NCBI GenBank assembly: GCA_963678705.1
Contig: OY783220.1
Location: forward strand, 12,421,001-12,485,000
Direction: 5' to 3'
From: Panorpa germanica
Taxonomy: Eukaryota; Arthropoda; Insecta; Mecoptera; Panorpidae
DNA: 64,000 bases
The notes under the pieces were generated by a model that ran no database searches, was not told where the DNA came from, and saw nothing but the letters and a program-made list of their open reading frames with translations. Positions 49,055 to 61,079 of this stretch are shown here, piece by piece; position 1 is the stretch's first letter; every line of letters begins with the position of its first letter. A program made the translations under genes and the position numbers.

Positions 49055-50114
49055 TCTTACAACTTCTTTGTCGGTATTACAGACCCAGATGCTGACAGTT
49101 CCGATAACGGCCACACTCACTACCCCCTCACCCTCCTACACACGATACAGCTTTTTTCAGACACAGATTTGTTGGTTAGTATGCGTGCTATGTACTTAAA
49201 TGACTGGGCCTAAAGCTGACATACGTGACTTGTTTTTGGGTATGCCGTTGATATTTTTTTTAGAATGTGTTAAAATCGTAAATATTTTCGATTTCAATAA
49301 AAGCGAAATGATGTATATGAAGAACTGTAAAAGTAGAACGTATACACAAAATTGAAATGATCTTAAAAAGGAAATTATTCTCACGAAGATTTAAGGTGAC
49401 TATGAAGATGTTATTGATCTTGTGTTATATACACAACACAATGGGGTTTCTTCTTCTTCTTCTTAAGTTTCACCATCTCCCTCTGAGACACCCCGATGTC
49501 ACGTCTGACGTAAGATACGTGTCCGCTAAGCACAAAATGTAGTTAACCGTCTATAATTAAGTTAGATGTTCCAGTTCCATTTTTTTTTCTTTTCACATTA
49601 TTTCTGGATTATTAAAGCACCTTTTCTTTATTCTATACACAAAGACTTTTGTAGCTTGGAGAGCATTTAATAGCATAAGTTTGAAATGGTTAAATGGTGA
49701 CATCAGTGGCGTAACGGTGAAAAATCCACAAAGCACTTACTACTATTGATTTGACTTAAAAGTTTTTTAGACCACAGCACTGCTGAGTATGTGATGTTAC
49801 TCAAAAGAACAAAGCTATTTTACTTAAATTACAACTTTCACAGTAAATTATAGTAGAAAAAAGAGAAACTGATTGTTAGATGTGAATCCGTCTTTAAATT
49901 ATCTGAAGAAGGAGGTTTTCGACTATAATTTGTATTCGTTGCGTATAGGTTTATTTCTAAGAGATCGAGGTAGTCATGCTTAAAGAAAGTTGAACCGTTC
50001 TTTCCTTTCTTCTTTTCCCATTCTGTTTCTTTTTCGCTCCTACCTACATACTAATATAGCAAAATGAGTGAGACAAAGACAAATTCATATCCTAAACGAT
50101 TCCTACCTCTATTA
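49055..50114. other. noncoding stretch between element A and R7
   Basis: A (CTT)n run at 49449 and a hAT-type CAGTGGCGTAACGG at 49705 without a recognised partner. Nothing else. Confidence 0.35.
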
Positions 50115-50700
50115 GAGGGGGTGGAGGGGGGTTAAGGTTTCAACTTTTTTTTCTTTTCATTTTTTTAAATTTATTTATATTATTGTACAATATATTAAGT
50201 TTATTGTGTAAAAATTTGAAGTCGATTGGAGTAAAACTGTCGGAGATATAGTGTCTTCACCTCTCTGGTCTGTTTTCGTGTTACTTTGAAACTTTTAAAT
50301 GCGGTTTCTCACACGTAGCTCTTTCAGGGTCGGTGCCCTCTCTAGCTCAAAATCTACTGGACCGATTCTTTTGAAATTTTGCACACTTTTTCCTTACATA
50401 AATGCCGAGGTAACGCTGCCGAGTTTTCTTTTACTTTTTTATTTTAACGTATTTTAAAATAACATAGTTTCTGATTCTTTTCATGAAAAATCGGTATTTT
50501 GACTTTTAAGTGCTGTACAAATTTGAAAAATCAATAAAAAAAGAAAAAACTCGACAGCGTTACGTGCAGAAACTTATCAACTAATGAAATCATTTTGGAT
50601 TTTCGATTTCAGAAAATCTAGTGATGAGTTATGAGTGACATTGTTACTTTTTTTTGTGACGTCTGCGGAGATTCGCAGTCAACTCTCTACCCCCACCCTC
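50115..50700 (+). repeat. R family copy R7, frame deleted
   Basis: Starts GGGGGGTTAAGGTTTCAAC and keeps the inner module (50408-50565). It then breaks inside the frame at GACGTCTGCGGAGATTCGC and resumes at the C-rich outer edge (CCCCCACCCTCC). The ~70-codon frame is therefore lost, although the element ends survive. Confidence 0.85.
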
Positions 50701-51323
50701 CTTAACACACATTTTTATTAATAATACGAATTATTAACGAGCGATATAAATCTATTTCAGATAAATTTTCAGCAGAACAAATTTTAAACAATATTAAAAT
50801 TTGATAGAAAAAATAATTCGATAATAGCAACTAAATTACTGAGTTATATGTTTGAATTTCAACAGAAATCCCCGTAGGCGTCCAATTTGGTTATAAATGA
50901 CGAATAGCAGTTTGATATTGTTACAAATATGACAGAATGCTTGATTCGCATAATCGATACGACTGTATCAACTAGGATATGTGTCAAGCGCACGATTCGT
51001 CATGACATGTCAACCACCCAACCCCACTTCTCCCATCAGAGTGTACGTGCCCACATGAACTAGTGTTTGCTAAAGTAAATAATTAAACACAGATACTAAT
51101 ACATAGAAACATGCAAATGTCAGTCACTAGTGCACACGGAAAATCAAACTCATTTGAAAAACAAATTACAATTATTAATACTCGTACTAAATTTACATTT
51201 TGTCACTCTTTGTATTTAACAACTGTTATAACGCAACTGTGGTATGTCATAAATATATTTGTTCGTACGTGAAATTAGTAAAAAAGATTACCTTGTTACA
51301 TTTATTATAACACAGTAACAATT

Positions 51324-51787
51324 CAGGGTGACCACAAAAAAATGATTTCAAATTTCCATGATAATTCTAAATAACTAAGGTTGTGATTATGTTGTAATTG
51401 CCGATAATTAAATCTGGTATTAAACTAAAAAAAAATAAAAAGACATGTATAAAAAGTAACTTAAATTGAGTAACAAAAACTAAATTAAAAATTAACTAGA
51501 CTACCTAAACTAACTAAAACTAAAGAACTAACTAAAATTATTGTACATTTTTAAACTGATATCAATAACTTGAATTTCAGCTAAAAGTTTACCATTTTTT
51601 GACGCCAAAGTATTTTTTTCATTAGCTACACGTTTTCTTTTTAAATTTTCTGATTCATTTCATTTTGAATTTTAAATGAAATATAATATACTATTTATGA
51701 AATAGTTGTCGCAATCAAATTCCCTGATATTTCCCGGTTCAATTAAATTCCCGGATTTTTAGGTTTTCCAGGTATGTAGCTACCCTG
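51324..51787. mobile_element. CAGGG-ended nonautonomous element
   Basis: Left end CAGGGTGACCAC and right end, read inward, CAGGGTAGCTAC (nine of twelve alike). Close to the right end are the repeated phrases CCCTGATATTTCCCGG and TTCCCGGATTTTTAGG, which are common in nonautonomous elements of arthropods. No coding capacity. Confidence 0.6.
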
Positions 51788-52409
51788 CCATTTTGATAAA
51801 ATTTCAGTCAAAAAAACAATTCTTTTTCACTCAGATGTCACTTATGATATATTTGTTGTCTCCTTCACATTGGAAAATATTTATTTTAGGAGAGATAAAA
51901 TTCCTACACAGAAAAAGAAACTAGATATATCTGTCTTTGTTACACTTTAATGGTTTATTCGCAACTTTATTCAATACTGGTACGAATTTCCCTATATAAT
52001 AAACATCTTTAATTAATATGATTCCTTTTACGTAAAATTATATACACACTAGCTCTATCTTTTACCTGCCCTACTTTTATATAAAATACATTTCCAATAT
52101 CTACCTTATTAAATTCACCCTCAAGCGTTAAAGAGACAGATTAATTAATGCTTTCAAATGCAAAGAAATTTCATTTTCTTAATGAGAACTTAAAACGAAA
52201 TCAAATATTAAAAAATGAATTTTTTCCTGTGTGCAAATTGGAAAATATAAAATTACCGCAGGGTTTTTTGCGATTCCAGAAAATAAAAAAGTGAGCAAAA
52301 GTTATTTTATATGTTTTACTATGTTGGTTTACATGTTATTAATAATTTATGCTTGCTTTGTATAACATGTCTGTATCACCTGATATTTCCTTTAATAAAT
52401 CTGACCTGT

Positions 52410-52530
52410 ATGTGCTACGTGTTGGCTACGAACTAGAGATTCAGACGTTGTACCTGTAGCTGTAACGTACGTCGTAGCTGGCTCTACGGCGTCTATGCTA
52501 CGTGCCCCTGCTACGTGTTCTTGTGTCTAG
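52410..52530. repeat. GCTACG-rich patch
   Basis: TGCTACGTGTTGGCTACG, CGTACGTCGTAGCTGGC, CTACGGCGTCTATGCTACG and CCTGCTACGTGTTC in close succession. It resembles the reverse complement of the 18.9-19.06 kb patch in words but not in exact order. Confidence 0.55.
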
Positions 52531-52677
52531 GATTACACTCCTTTGCATTATGGAATAACATGTCTACAGGTTTATAACGCAGGGTCTTTTTTAGAAAATT
52601 CACAAACAAGACAATACACTAATATATAAATATAAAATCAATTGCTCATAATGATGTTATCAATGTCCTTTAAGGGG

Positions 52678-53275
52678 AAGATAACGATAAAAAAGAAGCA
52701 TATTTTCGATAATGTTTTTTGACGACACAGTTAATATATAATTATTTCTATAATTACTACATGATGAAATGACATTTGAAGAATACTTTGTGAAATTTTC
52801 ATAAATAAATATCAAGAAATGAGGCATTGACAGCGAATCTCCGCAGACGTTACAAAGGAAAGTAACATTACGGTGCCACTCATAACTCATCACTGGATTT
52901 TCTGAAATCTAAAAACCAAAATGATTTCATTAGTTGATAAGTTTCTGCAGGTAACGCTGTCTAGTTTTTCTATTTTTATTGATTTTTCAATTTTTTACAG
53001 CACTTTAAAGTCAAAATTCCGATTTTTCATGAAAAAAATCAGAAACTTTGTTATTTTAAAATACGTTAAAATTTAAAAATAAATAAAAACTCGACAGCGT
53101 TACCTCGGCATGTATGTAAAGAAAGAGTGTGCAAAATTTCAAAAGAATCGGTCCAGTAGATTTTGATCTAGAGAGGGCACCGACTCTGAAAAACCTAAGT
53201 GTGAGAAACCGCATTTAAAAGTTTCAAAGTAACACGAAACCAGACCAGAGAGGTGAAGACTTAAAACTCTATATG
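52678..53275 (-). repeat. R family copy R8, truncated at one end
   Basis: The frame (52660-52893, minus strand) is intact apart from residue changes (FLCNVCGD), and the inner module spans 52949-53105. The copy stops within AAAACTCTATATG at 53275, about 100 bp short of the family end, and abuts unrelated sequence. Confidence 0.86.
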
Positions 53276-56200
53276 TAAACTCCCTTTAACATATATCTCA
53301 AGAACGATTCAACACTTTTTTCACAAATTTCAATTTTTCAGAGATCAGAATGTGTTTAGTTTTATAAATCCACGTTAATATAGACCCTGACGTAACGATA
53401 TTAATTAAGGTAAAGAGAAATACATGCAAAAATACTTTATTCAGGGAAAAAATATATTTTTATGTTAGCTACTAAAAAATGTAGGTAATTTCCGAGCTCT
53501 GACGTGGAGCACTCAAGTTTTAATGATCTTCAATGTTGCTGGAATAACACTCGGCTACGAAGGTCTTTTAAAATCACGTACAAAAATAATGCGAGAGTTT
53601 AAAGGAAGATGTCGACGACTCCCTTTTGAAGAAGTTAAGTCTATTTATATTTAGTGTATTTCTTTATATATTGATCTATAGTTATTAATAAATAAAGTTT
53701 GATTTAGCATAGTATTTGCAAATTAATGTAAATTTCAGAAAACAAGAAGGAACTTATAATTGCATTACCAATTAGGAATTTGAATTAATTGAATTTGTAT
53801 TGAAACTATTATCCAATTCATATACTCATAATGCCTGTACCAAACGATGCTACGAACACCTTCCAACGTTGGATGCTTGATGGTTGGACGCATCGTGTGG
53901 TCAATGCTGCAACTAAGTGTGTCCAATGTCATGTATCCAAAGTTCACGTTGGAAGAAGTTCAGGCTGATTTTGGTCTTTTGACCCACGTGAAAAGGGATT
54001 TTTCTACCAAAACTACACACTTGATTCACATGTTATGCACTGCTGCACGAATCGTCGAACAATTGAAGGTTTTATACTTTACAATTTATTTATTTACTTG
54101 AAAGTTTTGTTAAACAGTGTCAGTGTCAATAATATCAACAAATTAATAAAATAAATAAATCATTCGGATCAAACATTCGTTCCACCGTGTAGTAGGAAAG
54201 TTGTCATGTCAATCTTCCAATATTTTACTCACACGTTGGAGGATACACCATATAGAGTCCCAGTCGGGTATCTCTAAGATCTCTAGCCTAATTCTTCTCG
54301 GACGGGAGCTCTATTGGAATTGAAATAAGAATTAAAAAGCGTGAACTCAGCCATGTTTACCATACTATCATGTCCTTTGTTTGATTTACTAAAGAAGTCT
54401 ACCGAAAAGTTATTTTAAACTTTTTGTTATTTAGCTTAACACATTTTTTTATTTATTCAAACGAAAAAGCTATAATAACATAAGGTTTTAACATTTTAAA
54501 AAGAAAATGCTGGTAAAAAGAATTTTTATGATACTGTTACATTTACAATATTATTCGTATGTGAATGGTAGGTAGGCTTGTATTCTTGTTAGAATGAAAT
54601 GTATTCAAAAATAATACTATTAAAACACGACGAAAACATACGGGGAATAGAATTACACTTTGTAATTTCAGAACTCAAACACCTGTTCAAATATGCCATG
54701 ACTTGCACGAATCATTCCCAATCCCAAACCCACTCTCCCATTTCAGTTCCCGGGTTCCTGAATCAGTGTGGGCGCGCGCTGGGTTGCGAGTGGGGTGGTG
54801 GAGGTGACAGAAACTGGGAAAAATATCCTGTAGGACAAATGGCACCATATATAAAACAAACTAGCACCTATAGATTATATCAGAACAACATAGAAAATAC
54901 GAACTATTTTGGAAGGGTAATAAATTGATTCTAAGTTAGATTATCGCAAGTACATTATTCATTGATCATCGCAGAAGCAATTCATCGCGAAGAATACATT
55001 ATAACATATACTATGCTGTGAATTATTGCAATTTTTTGAGCCTCAGACTCGTAGCTGTTTGTTGTATTTATTGGAACAATAAAAAATCCATCTTCTACGA
55101 AAAGTTCAACCTAATATACAGTGTTTTGTGATTATCACATAAGTGCAGTTCACGTCACGTCTACTGCAGAGTGCACCGCACTAACTACGCATTCTGTTCA
55201 TCAATTGATTATTGACGTAAAATTTGGCAAAAGTTTATACGCAGGTATAAAAATATTAACAGAAAATAGAAATTTGATTTTCAACACGCTATATGTTTCT
55301 AAATAATTGATATACTAATTAATGATCTATTTATAAACAAAGCTTGAACATTTATCTGACTCCTAAAGTTTATATGTTTTAAATAGCTCAATCGTGTGCA
55401 AAGTTATTAACGTTTTTATATTGGAAAACATGAAGTGCTAGTACAAATTTGTAAATCGATTGTCATTTTAGTACACTGTTGCCATCTATATATAACTATA
55501 TAACCATGAAGTAATGTTTCACCTTATGTAATACATGAAATTAGGTATTATTACAGCGGGATAGCTATAGAACTAAGTTAAAAATAGCACAAATGACTTT
55601 TTGTCCCGTATATCATTTAAAAAGATTTAATTATTCAATGAGTGACGAGTCCTCTAATTAATTAAGTTCTTGCATTAGATGCTCAACGTCCAACGAGGCT
55701 TTGTCAATAAAACGAGTCCCGGGCATGTTCACAAGGACTCAGCTACTGCAGATCGCTGATAACAACGTCCTCTGCAGTATCTAGGTGGAGCATCCAGTAG
55801 TCTAGACTAGTTGTCCATTCCATGGAGCTATAGAAGATCCGAACTCGTTCATTCTGAAGTGGGTACTCAAAGGTGGACTATCTTTGAATAACAAACAAGT
55901 TAACTAAGCCAACAGCACTTTGAAGATGTTGTCACATTCAATAAATACATAACGACTACATGCAAAATGTTGACTTTGGAACGTAGAAATTTATATTTAA
56001 TTAGAATAGAATATTTGTTGAAACTTTTTATAAGCAAAAGTTTTTTAAAATTAAATTATTTGCTGTATTCTATTTTACAATCAAATAAAAATAACATTTG
56101 CAACAGTGAGAATATTTTTTTAATTTATTTATTTTCTGTTAAACCAATTAACTGAACTTAGTTTATTTTAATTAAACAACGGGTTTTTTAATTAACTTAA

Positions 56201-57371
56201 ACGGTTTATTTGTTATAACAAAAACAAGCTATATGTAATGAATGTGCAGTGACGTACGGTAGATTTTCTCAGTATGATACAAGTCTTTGAATTGCAGCCC
56301 CTTAAATATTTTTTATTAGAGAGGAGAACAATATAAGTCCAATATATAATTGGATTTGTTTTCGCTGCTTATACCACCCATTGCACCATAACGCGGCATT
56401 GAAAATCTTTTAATTCAAAGCACGCAAACCAAATCGAATTATAAAAAGGGTATTAAGCTTGTCTATACATAATTTTTAGTCTGTTTTTTGTTTAAATTGT
56501 TTAATCATGTAAACCTGTAAATATATTTAAATATTCCAGAGCCCCTCCAATCGACAGCCATCTTAAAATACGAGTATGAGCTTTATCAGTTCTTTGTGTT
56601 TATCTTGAAAACTAAATGTTCCACAAAAATTTTGTGAAGAGCTTTTTTGTGAATTATAATATTATCTACAACTTTCATTAACTACTTTTTGTTATAACTT
56701 TATGGCAAAACAGTTATAAGCTAAACTAAATCTTAAATTAAATAGTGTAGTGAACTTGAAAATTTAAATTTAAATCAAATCTTTTATACAATGCCGGTTT
56801 GAGGAATATTCACAAGAGGCGATCACGTAGGATGCCATACAATAATTGGGCTATGAACCAATAATTGCATTTATGCTGTAATGCGGCACTGCTCTTTGAA
56901 TTCTAATAACTCTAAACATATTTGTGTGCAATAACACGTAGCATAGTTATGCCGCTATAAAACAACAAACATATAGATAACAGGTAGCATAAATGCCACC
57001 CTTTATTGCTGGATAAATCAAGGTAATAATAATAAAGCTGCTAAATGTGTCACAACGCAATGTGGGACCTTGGAGAAGCTTTTTCAGAGGCGGATAAAGC
57101 TGGATTACGTTTCCATTAACAATTAACATTATATGGGGACGTCATCTTGATGCCCACCACCTAATTCACCTCTGAACTTCCCTTCTATGATATTATTTAA
57201 TTTATTATACAGTATTTACATTTAGCATTATAAAGATTTTGAGTTGAACATTCGTGCGAACTTAATTAAGCCATTTAAAGTCACTCCGTTACTTTTACAA
57301 TCCTTTGCTTTGTGAATAAATTGTTAATATAATATAAAATTATGTGTTTTTGTAGATTTCTTTACTATATA
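53276..57371. other. 4 kb stretch without a recognised gene, some GC-richer islands
   Basis: Three less AT-rich islands: 53830-54070 (plus-strand frame of 84 codons and an overlapping one starting MPVPNDATNTFQRWML), 54700-54840 (GTGTGGGCGCGCGCTGGG) and 55680-55870. None shows a family I know; the first could be a mobile-element scrap. Repeat S copy 3 lies at 55.5 kb. Confidence 0.3.
55465..55540 (-). repeat. dispersed repeat S, partial diverged copy
   Basis: GTTGCCATCTATATATAAC followed by AAGTAATGTTTCACCTTA mirrors the start of copy 2 (AAGGTGAAACGATACTT, ATATAGATGGCGATAC) in reverse. The rest of the repeat is not recognisable. Confidence 0.45.
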
Positions 57372-57500
57372 GTGAGTATATCAATCATCCAGTTCATTAG
57401 TGAGACACCTCCGAATATTGGTCTTGAAATAAAATTCGTATTTATTTGAAATAATTCAAATTGAACCTGGTATGAATCATAAACTTTGTTGCCCCATTCT
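57372..57500 (+). repeat. dispersed repeat U, copy 2
   Basis: ATCATCCAGTTCATTAGTGAG then ACACCTCCGAATATTGGTC; diverged relative of 43826-43935, best in the first 60 bases. Confidence 0.45.
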
Positions 57501-57989
57501 TAATGATTTTTAATTAGTATTTTATTATTACAATCTAAATATTTAGTTAATTTAATAAGACTGTATCTCCCTTTGCACGAAAGGAAACAAAATTGAGTTT
57601 TTAAGAACATAATTCTTTCTAATAACGCTTTCTTCTACCGTACCAATGTTTTTGTGAGAATTTTTTTGTTATCCCTATCCAACCCTTACTCTCGCTATAG
57701 AGAATTCCCCAGTGTGGTAGTCTGTTGTATATATCGTTAAAAGACCCCTTCTATTGCATTAAGAATCCATAAAGAAGAGAATTTATTTCTAAAAGTTTGT
57801 TTCTTTTATGAGAAAGAATCGTGCAAGACATTGTTGAAAAGTAAATGGAGGGTTAAAAAAATTTGTAATTTACCGTAAAATCTAAAATAATGAAATAAAG
57901 AGTTGGAGGTTATTAATGGATTACTTTATTTCACTCTAATTAACACAGACGAGTTAGGTTGTTAGGTGTTTCACGCGCAAGGCCCTCCG

Positions 57990-58374
57990 CACACGACGCG
58001 ACTAGTTGCAAACCTTATCCCCGAATCAACCCGAAGTGAATGTGATTACAACTGTTGTTAGTGAGAGATTGAACGTGTATGCGAGTGAGATAAAACACGA
58101 GTCGACTAATTGCAAACTAAACGCAACGCAAGATCAACGCAAAATAGAATCCCCTGTTTTGTTATTGTTAAAAATTATATAGAGTCACGATACACGGCTC
58201 GACATGGTTCGTGCTCGTTTCCGTTGAAAACTTCGTTTCTCGTTTAATTTGCAATCAGTCGACCCGTGTTTTATCTCACTCGCATACACGTTCAATCTCT
58301 CACTAACAACCGTTGTAATCACATTCGCTTCAGGTAGATCCGGGGCTAAGGTTTGCAACCAGTCGCATCGTGTG
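57990..58374. mobile_element. foldback element with 134 bp inverted arms
   Basis: Left arm 57990-58123 and right arm 58241-58374 are inverted copies at about 90% identity. Shared blocks include TTGCAAACCTTA, GAATGTGATTACAAC, GTTGTTAGTGAGAGATTG, AACGTGTATGCGAGTGAG and ATAAAACACG. The 117 bp spacer is unlike the arms. CpG content is clearly higher than in the neighbourhood. The 104-codon minus-strand frame at 58185-58499 reads through the right arm and is not protein-like. Confidence 0.85.
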
Positions 58375-58379
58375 TTGAA

Positions 58380-59539
58380 GTCGTAAGATCTCGAACGAAC
58401 ACGAATATCTATTTCAAAAAGTCTACTACCAACCAAAAAACTAAATAAAATGCAAATAAAACGGGCCGCTGTCATTTTTATGACATCTGGATCCCACACG
58501 CTATTTGATCCTGAACCTACTATTGAACCGATGCCTTTATGACGCGTTTATTCAAAATGACGCCATTAGATATAAAAATGGCTATCTGAATGGTAATTCT
58601 CAAGTATGAAAAAGTAATTTTCTGTAAGAGGATCAAAATGTAACGTCATCGTGTTCTACAAGGCTACAGCAACGGCAAGGCGTGAACTGTCACCTCTGTT
58701 TGTGGTGGCCTATTTAACGTATGCAATACCACGTGATCGTCACGTTTCCCTCAAGGCATATAAAAGTGTTCCATAAAACTTTATGGTTTGGATAAAAATT
58801 GATTTACTTGTTACATTACAGGAAGTGGTGGGCGTGAGCGTGTAAGACATGGGCTCAATAGATAATACATTGTAATCTACAATATGAAAGCTTTGTAAAG
58901 CTCCAAGAGAAGCTTTCTACTGAGATGAAAGGATTACGAAAGCTTATAAAATGATGAGATTCAATATTGTTGTTTTTTAACATTTTAATATGATTTATGG
59001 ACGACTCGTTTTAAAAATTACCTTTAGATATATTTAAATAACGCATGTAAAATTCTTGAAGATATATCTAAGAATTTCAGACCATTTCTTATCATCTTAA
59101 GAATCGTTTAGATGTGCGTGGCACGTGATGAAGTTGAGAATGTAATTATATATAGATCTCACAACATTTTCTTTTTGCTAAAATTTTCTTCGACAAGTTT
59201 TTTCTTGCAAATAATTTAGAAAACTTTTTTTTTTGTTTATTCCAATATACTTGAAAAAAGTTTACTGGTTCAATATTCTTACAGAAAGATCCACGAACAT
59301 TCGAAAAAAGAAAACGATTATTAGTTTTAGGTTCATGTCTGGGGCGAATATAGTCAGCATGCACGCGGTAAGATAGCTACGGAATAAAATGTTTTTAGGT
59401 GAAGAGTAAGAATCTATTTTTTACAGTCTGTACTTTCGTCAATGCAGAAAAATCTACACATTTCAATTTTTTATTACCTCTGAATTTTGGTGATTAGTTG
59501 GGAATTCTAAATAAGTAATTATCATTATTAAATTCTTAT
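58380..59539. other. noncoding stretch after the foldback element
   Basis: Nothing recognised. A 72-codon minus-strand frame (59146-59364) is lysine- and phenylalanine-rich filler. Confidence 0.35.
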
Positions 59540-59830
59540 TAGGCGCAGAGCAGAACACATAAACGAGGCTTGGTGACTCCCAGAAAGCGATATTAGATGG
59601 AAATTTGAAGTTGGGACATGAAGAAAGAATGGTCGGAAATATAACCGTTAAGAAACTGATGAAAGGAAATCCAGGGAGTGCAAGAATATGAGGAAGACCA
59701 CGAACAGGGTAAAAAGAACAAGTGGAAGAAGACCTAAAGAGGAGAGCTGTGAGGAATTGGAAGATAAAGACGGACAATAGAAAGGAATGAAAGAAAATCG
59801 TAAAGGAGGCTTATGTTTTACAAAGACTGT
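59540..59830 (+). pseudogene. decayed endonuclease/reverse-transcriptase element C-terminus
   Basis: Plus-strand reading around 59690-59815 gives GRPRTG, stop, KEQVEEDLKRRAVRNWK, then DNRKE, stop, KKIVKEAYVLQ. This matches the widespread insect RTE-like tail (RGRPRTRW..QVEEDL....RNW......DR..W..IV.EA). Several stops fall where Arg or Trp codons are expected. The minus-strand 104-codon frame here is antisense. Confidence 0.72.
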
Positions 59831-61079
59831 AGTACTAAGATGGTTATTGTCCAGAAATTAGGGTAATTATATATTGGAAAATTACCAGAAATTTTGTAAA
59901 AGGTTAATTTAAGAAATCAATGCTATTTTATTGTGATTTTATTAATAAACAAATGCTTGTAAAAAGAAATAATTAATATCACAAAATAAAAGGGTTAGTC
60001 CTAAAAAAAATTACTAAAAAATAAGTGGTTAAAATTCATCAAATATCTGTTTTCAAAAGGGAAATTTAATTAAATTGAAAAACCGCTATTCAAATATTTG
60101 AATTCTACTTTCAGCGCGTAGTAATTTAGTTAATTTTCAAATATAAATAATGACTTTACAAGACCTAATATTACTTTCTACACTTTTTGTTAATAAAATA
60201 TATATTTATAATTACTTTTATTTTATATCAAAGGGTTAAAAAACATACCTCGAAACCACTTAACATATACATAAAACCATCCCCCTATACCTTTTACCCC
60301 ATGCATACATTAAAGGTTTAAATAATATGGACCTACTATTGAAAACAGTACTTCTAAAACAAAACATAACATTAATAGAATATTATTCCGTATAACGACA
60401 TGGTACGTCATAAACTTCCCTTTCTCCTTGTCTCCCCTTACCACCCCTAACTCTACCACTCATGGTATAATGGAATTGTTAAATTCTGGAGCACATAACA
60501 CCATTGTTATTATACTTGAGTGTAACAATTACAAGGTTTTGTAAACAGTTGAAAACAAATATTCGATAAATATAGACAAATTGCTCTATAAACCTTATGG
60601 AGTGTTTGCTAAGCGATGGCACAGACGTTCGTAAATGGGGGATAAACGTAACACTTGTTAATTTGTCCCTACCGTGAATTTTATACGCATGCCTATGTCC
60701 GGTGGTCATTTTAATTGCACGTGACTCTTTTGTTGTTATTGTTATCATTATCCCCGACAACGGTAGCATTTCTATCAATAATAAATAAGGTAGAATATGT
60801 AATGTCTTTGTCGATACGTAGACTCGTTCCTGAACGTGACGCATTACCTGTTACGCGTGACGCGATGAAGTTACTGTCTTTGGAACGGTTTTATAAATAT
60901 GCGAGTATTCTATTAAGATTGATTGCTTCAATTTGAAAGCAGTTTTAGTGATGAAATGTTAAAGGTAAATATGAATTAAGAAATAATGCTTTAGTAAACA
61001 CGATTTTGAATATATACCCATCATGTTCAACAATGTAGACCCTATTTTTTTACAGGTTTCTCGACGTGAATATGTTTTG

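Noticed and set aside
54599..54928. 109-codon plus-strand frame
   Set aside because: Mixed composition with no motif; it spans a short GC-rich island and AT-rich flanks without any splice or start context that supports a gene.
58185..58499. 104-codon minus-strand frame
   Set aside because: It reads through one arm of the foldback element; the other arm does not keep the frame.
59463..59777. 104-codon minus-strand frame
   Set aside because: Antisense of the decayed RTE-like C-terminus on the plus strand.
60479..60936. Overlapping 121- and 73-codon frames on opposite strands
   Set aside because: Opposite-strand frames over the same bases with no recognisable motif; they look like chance.
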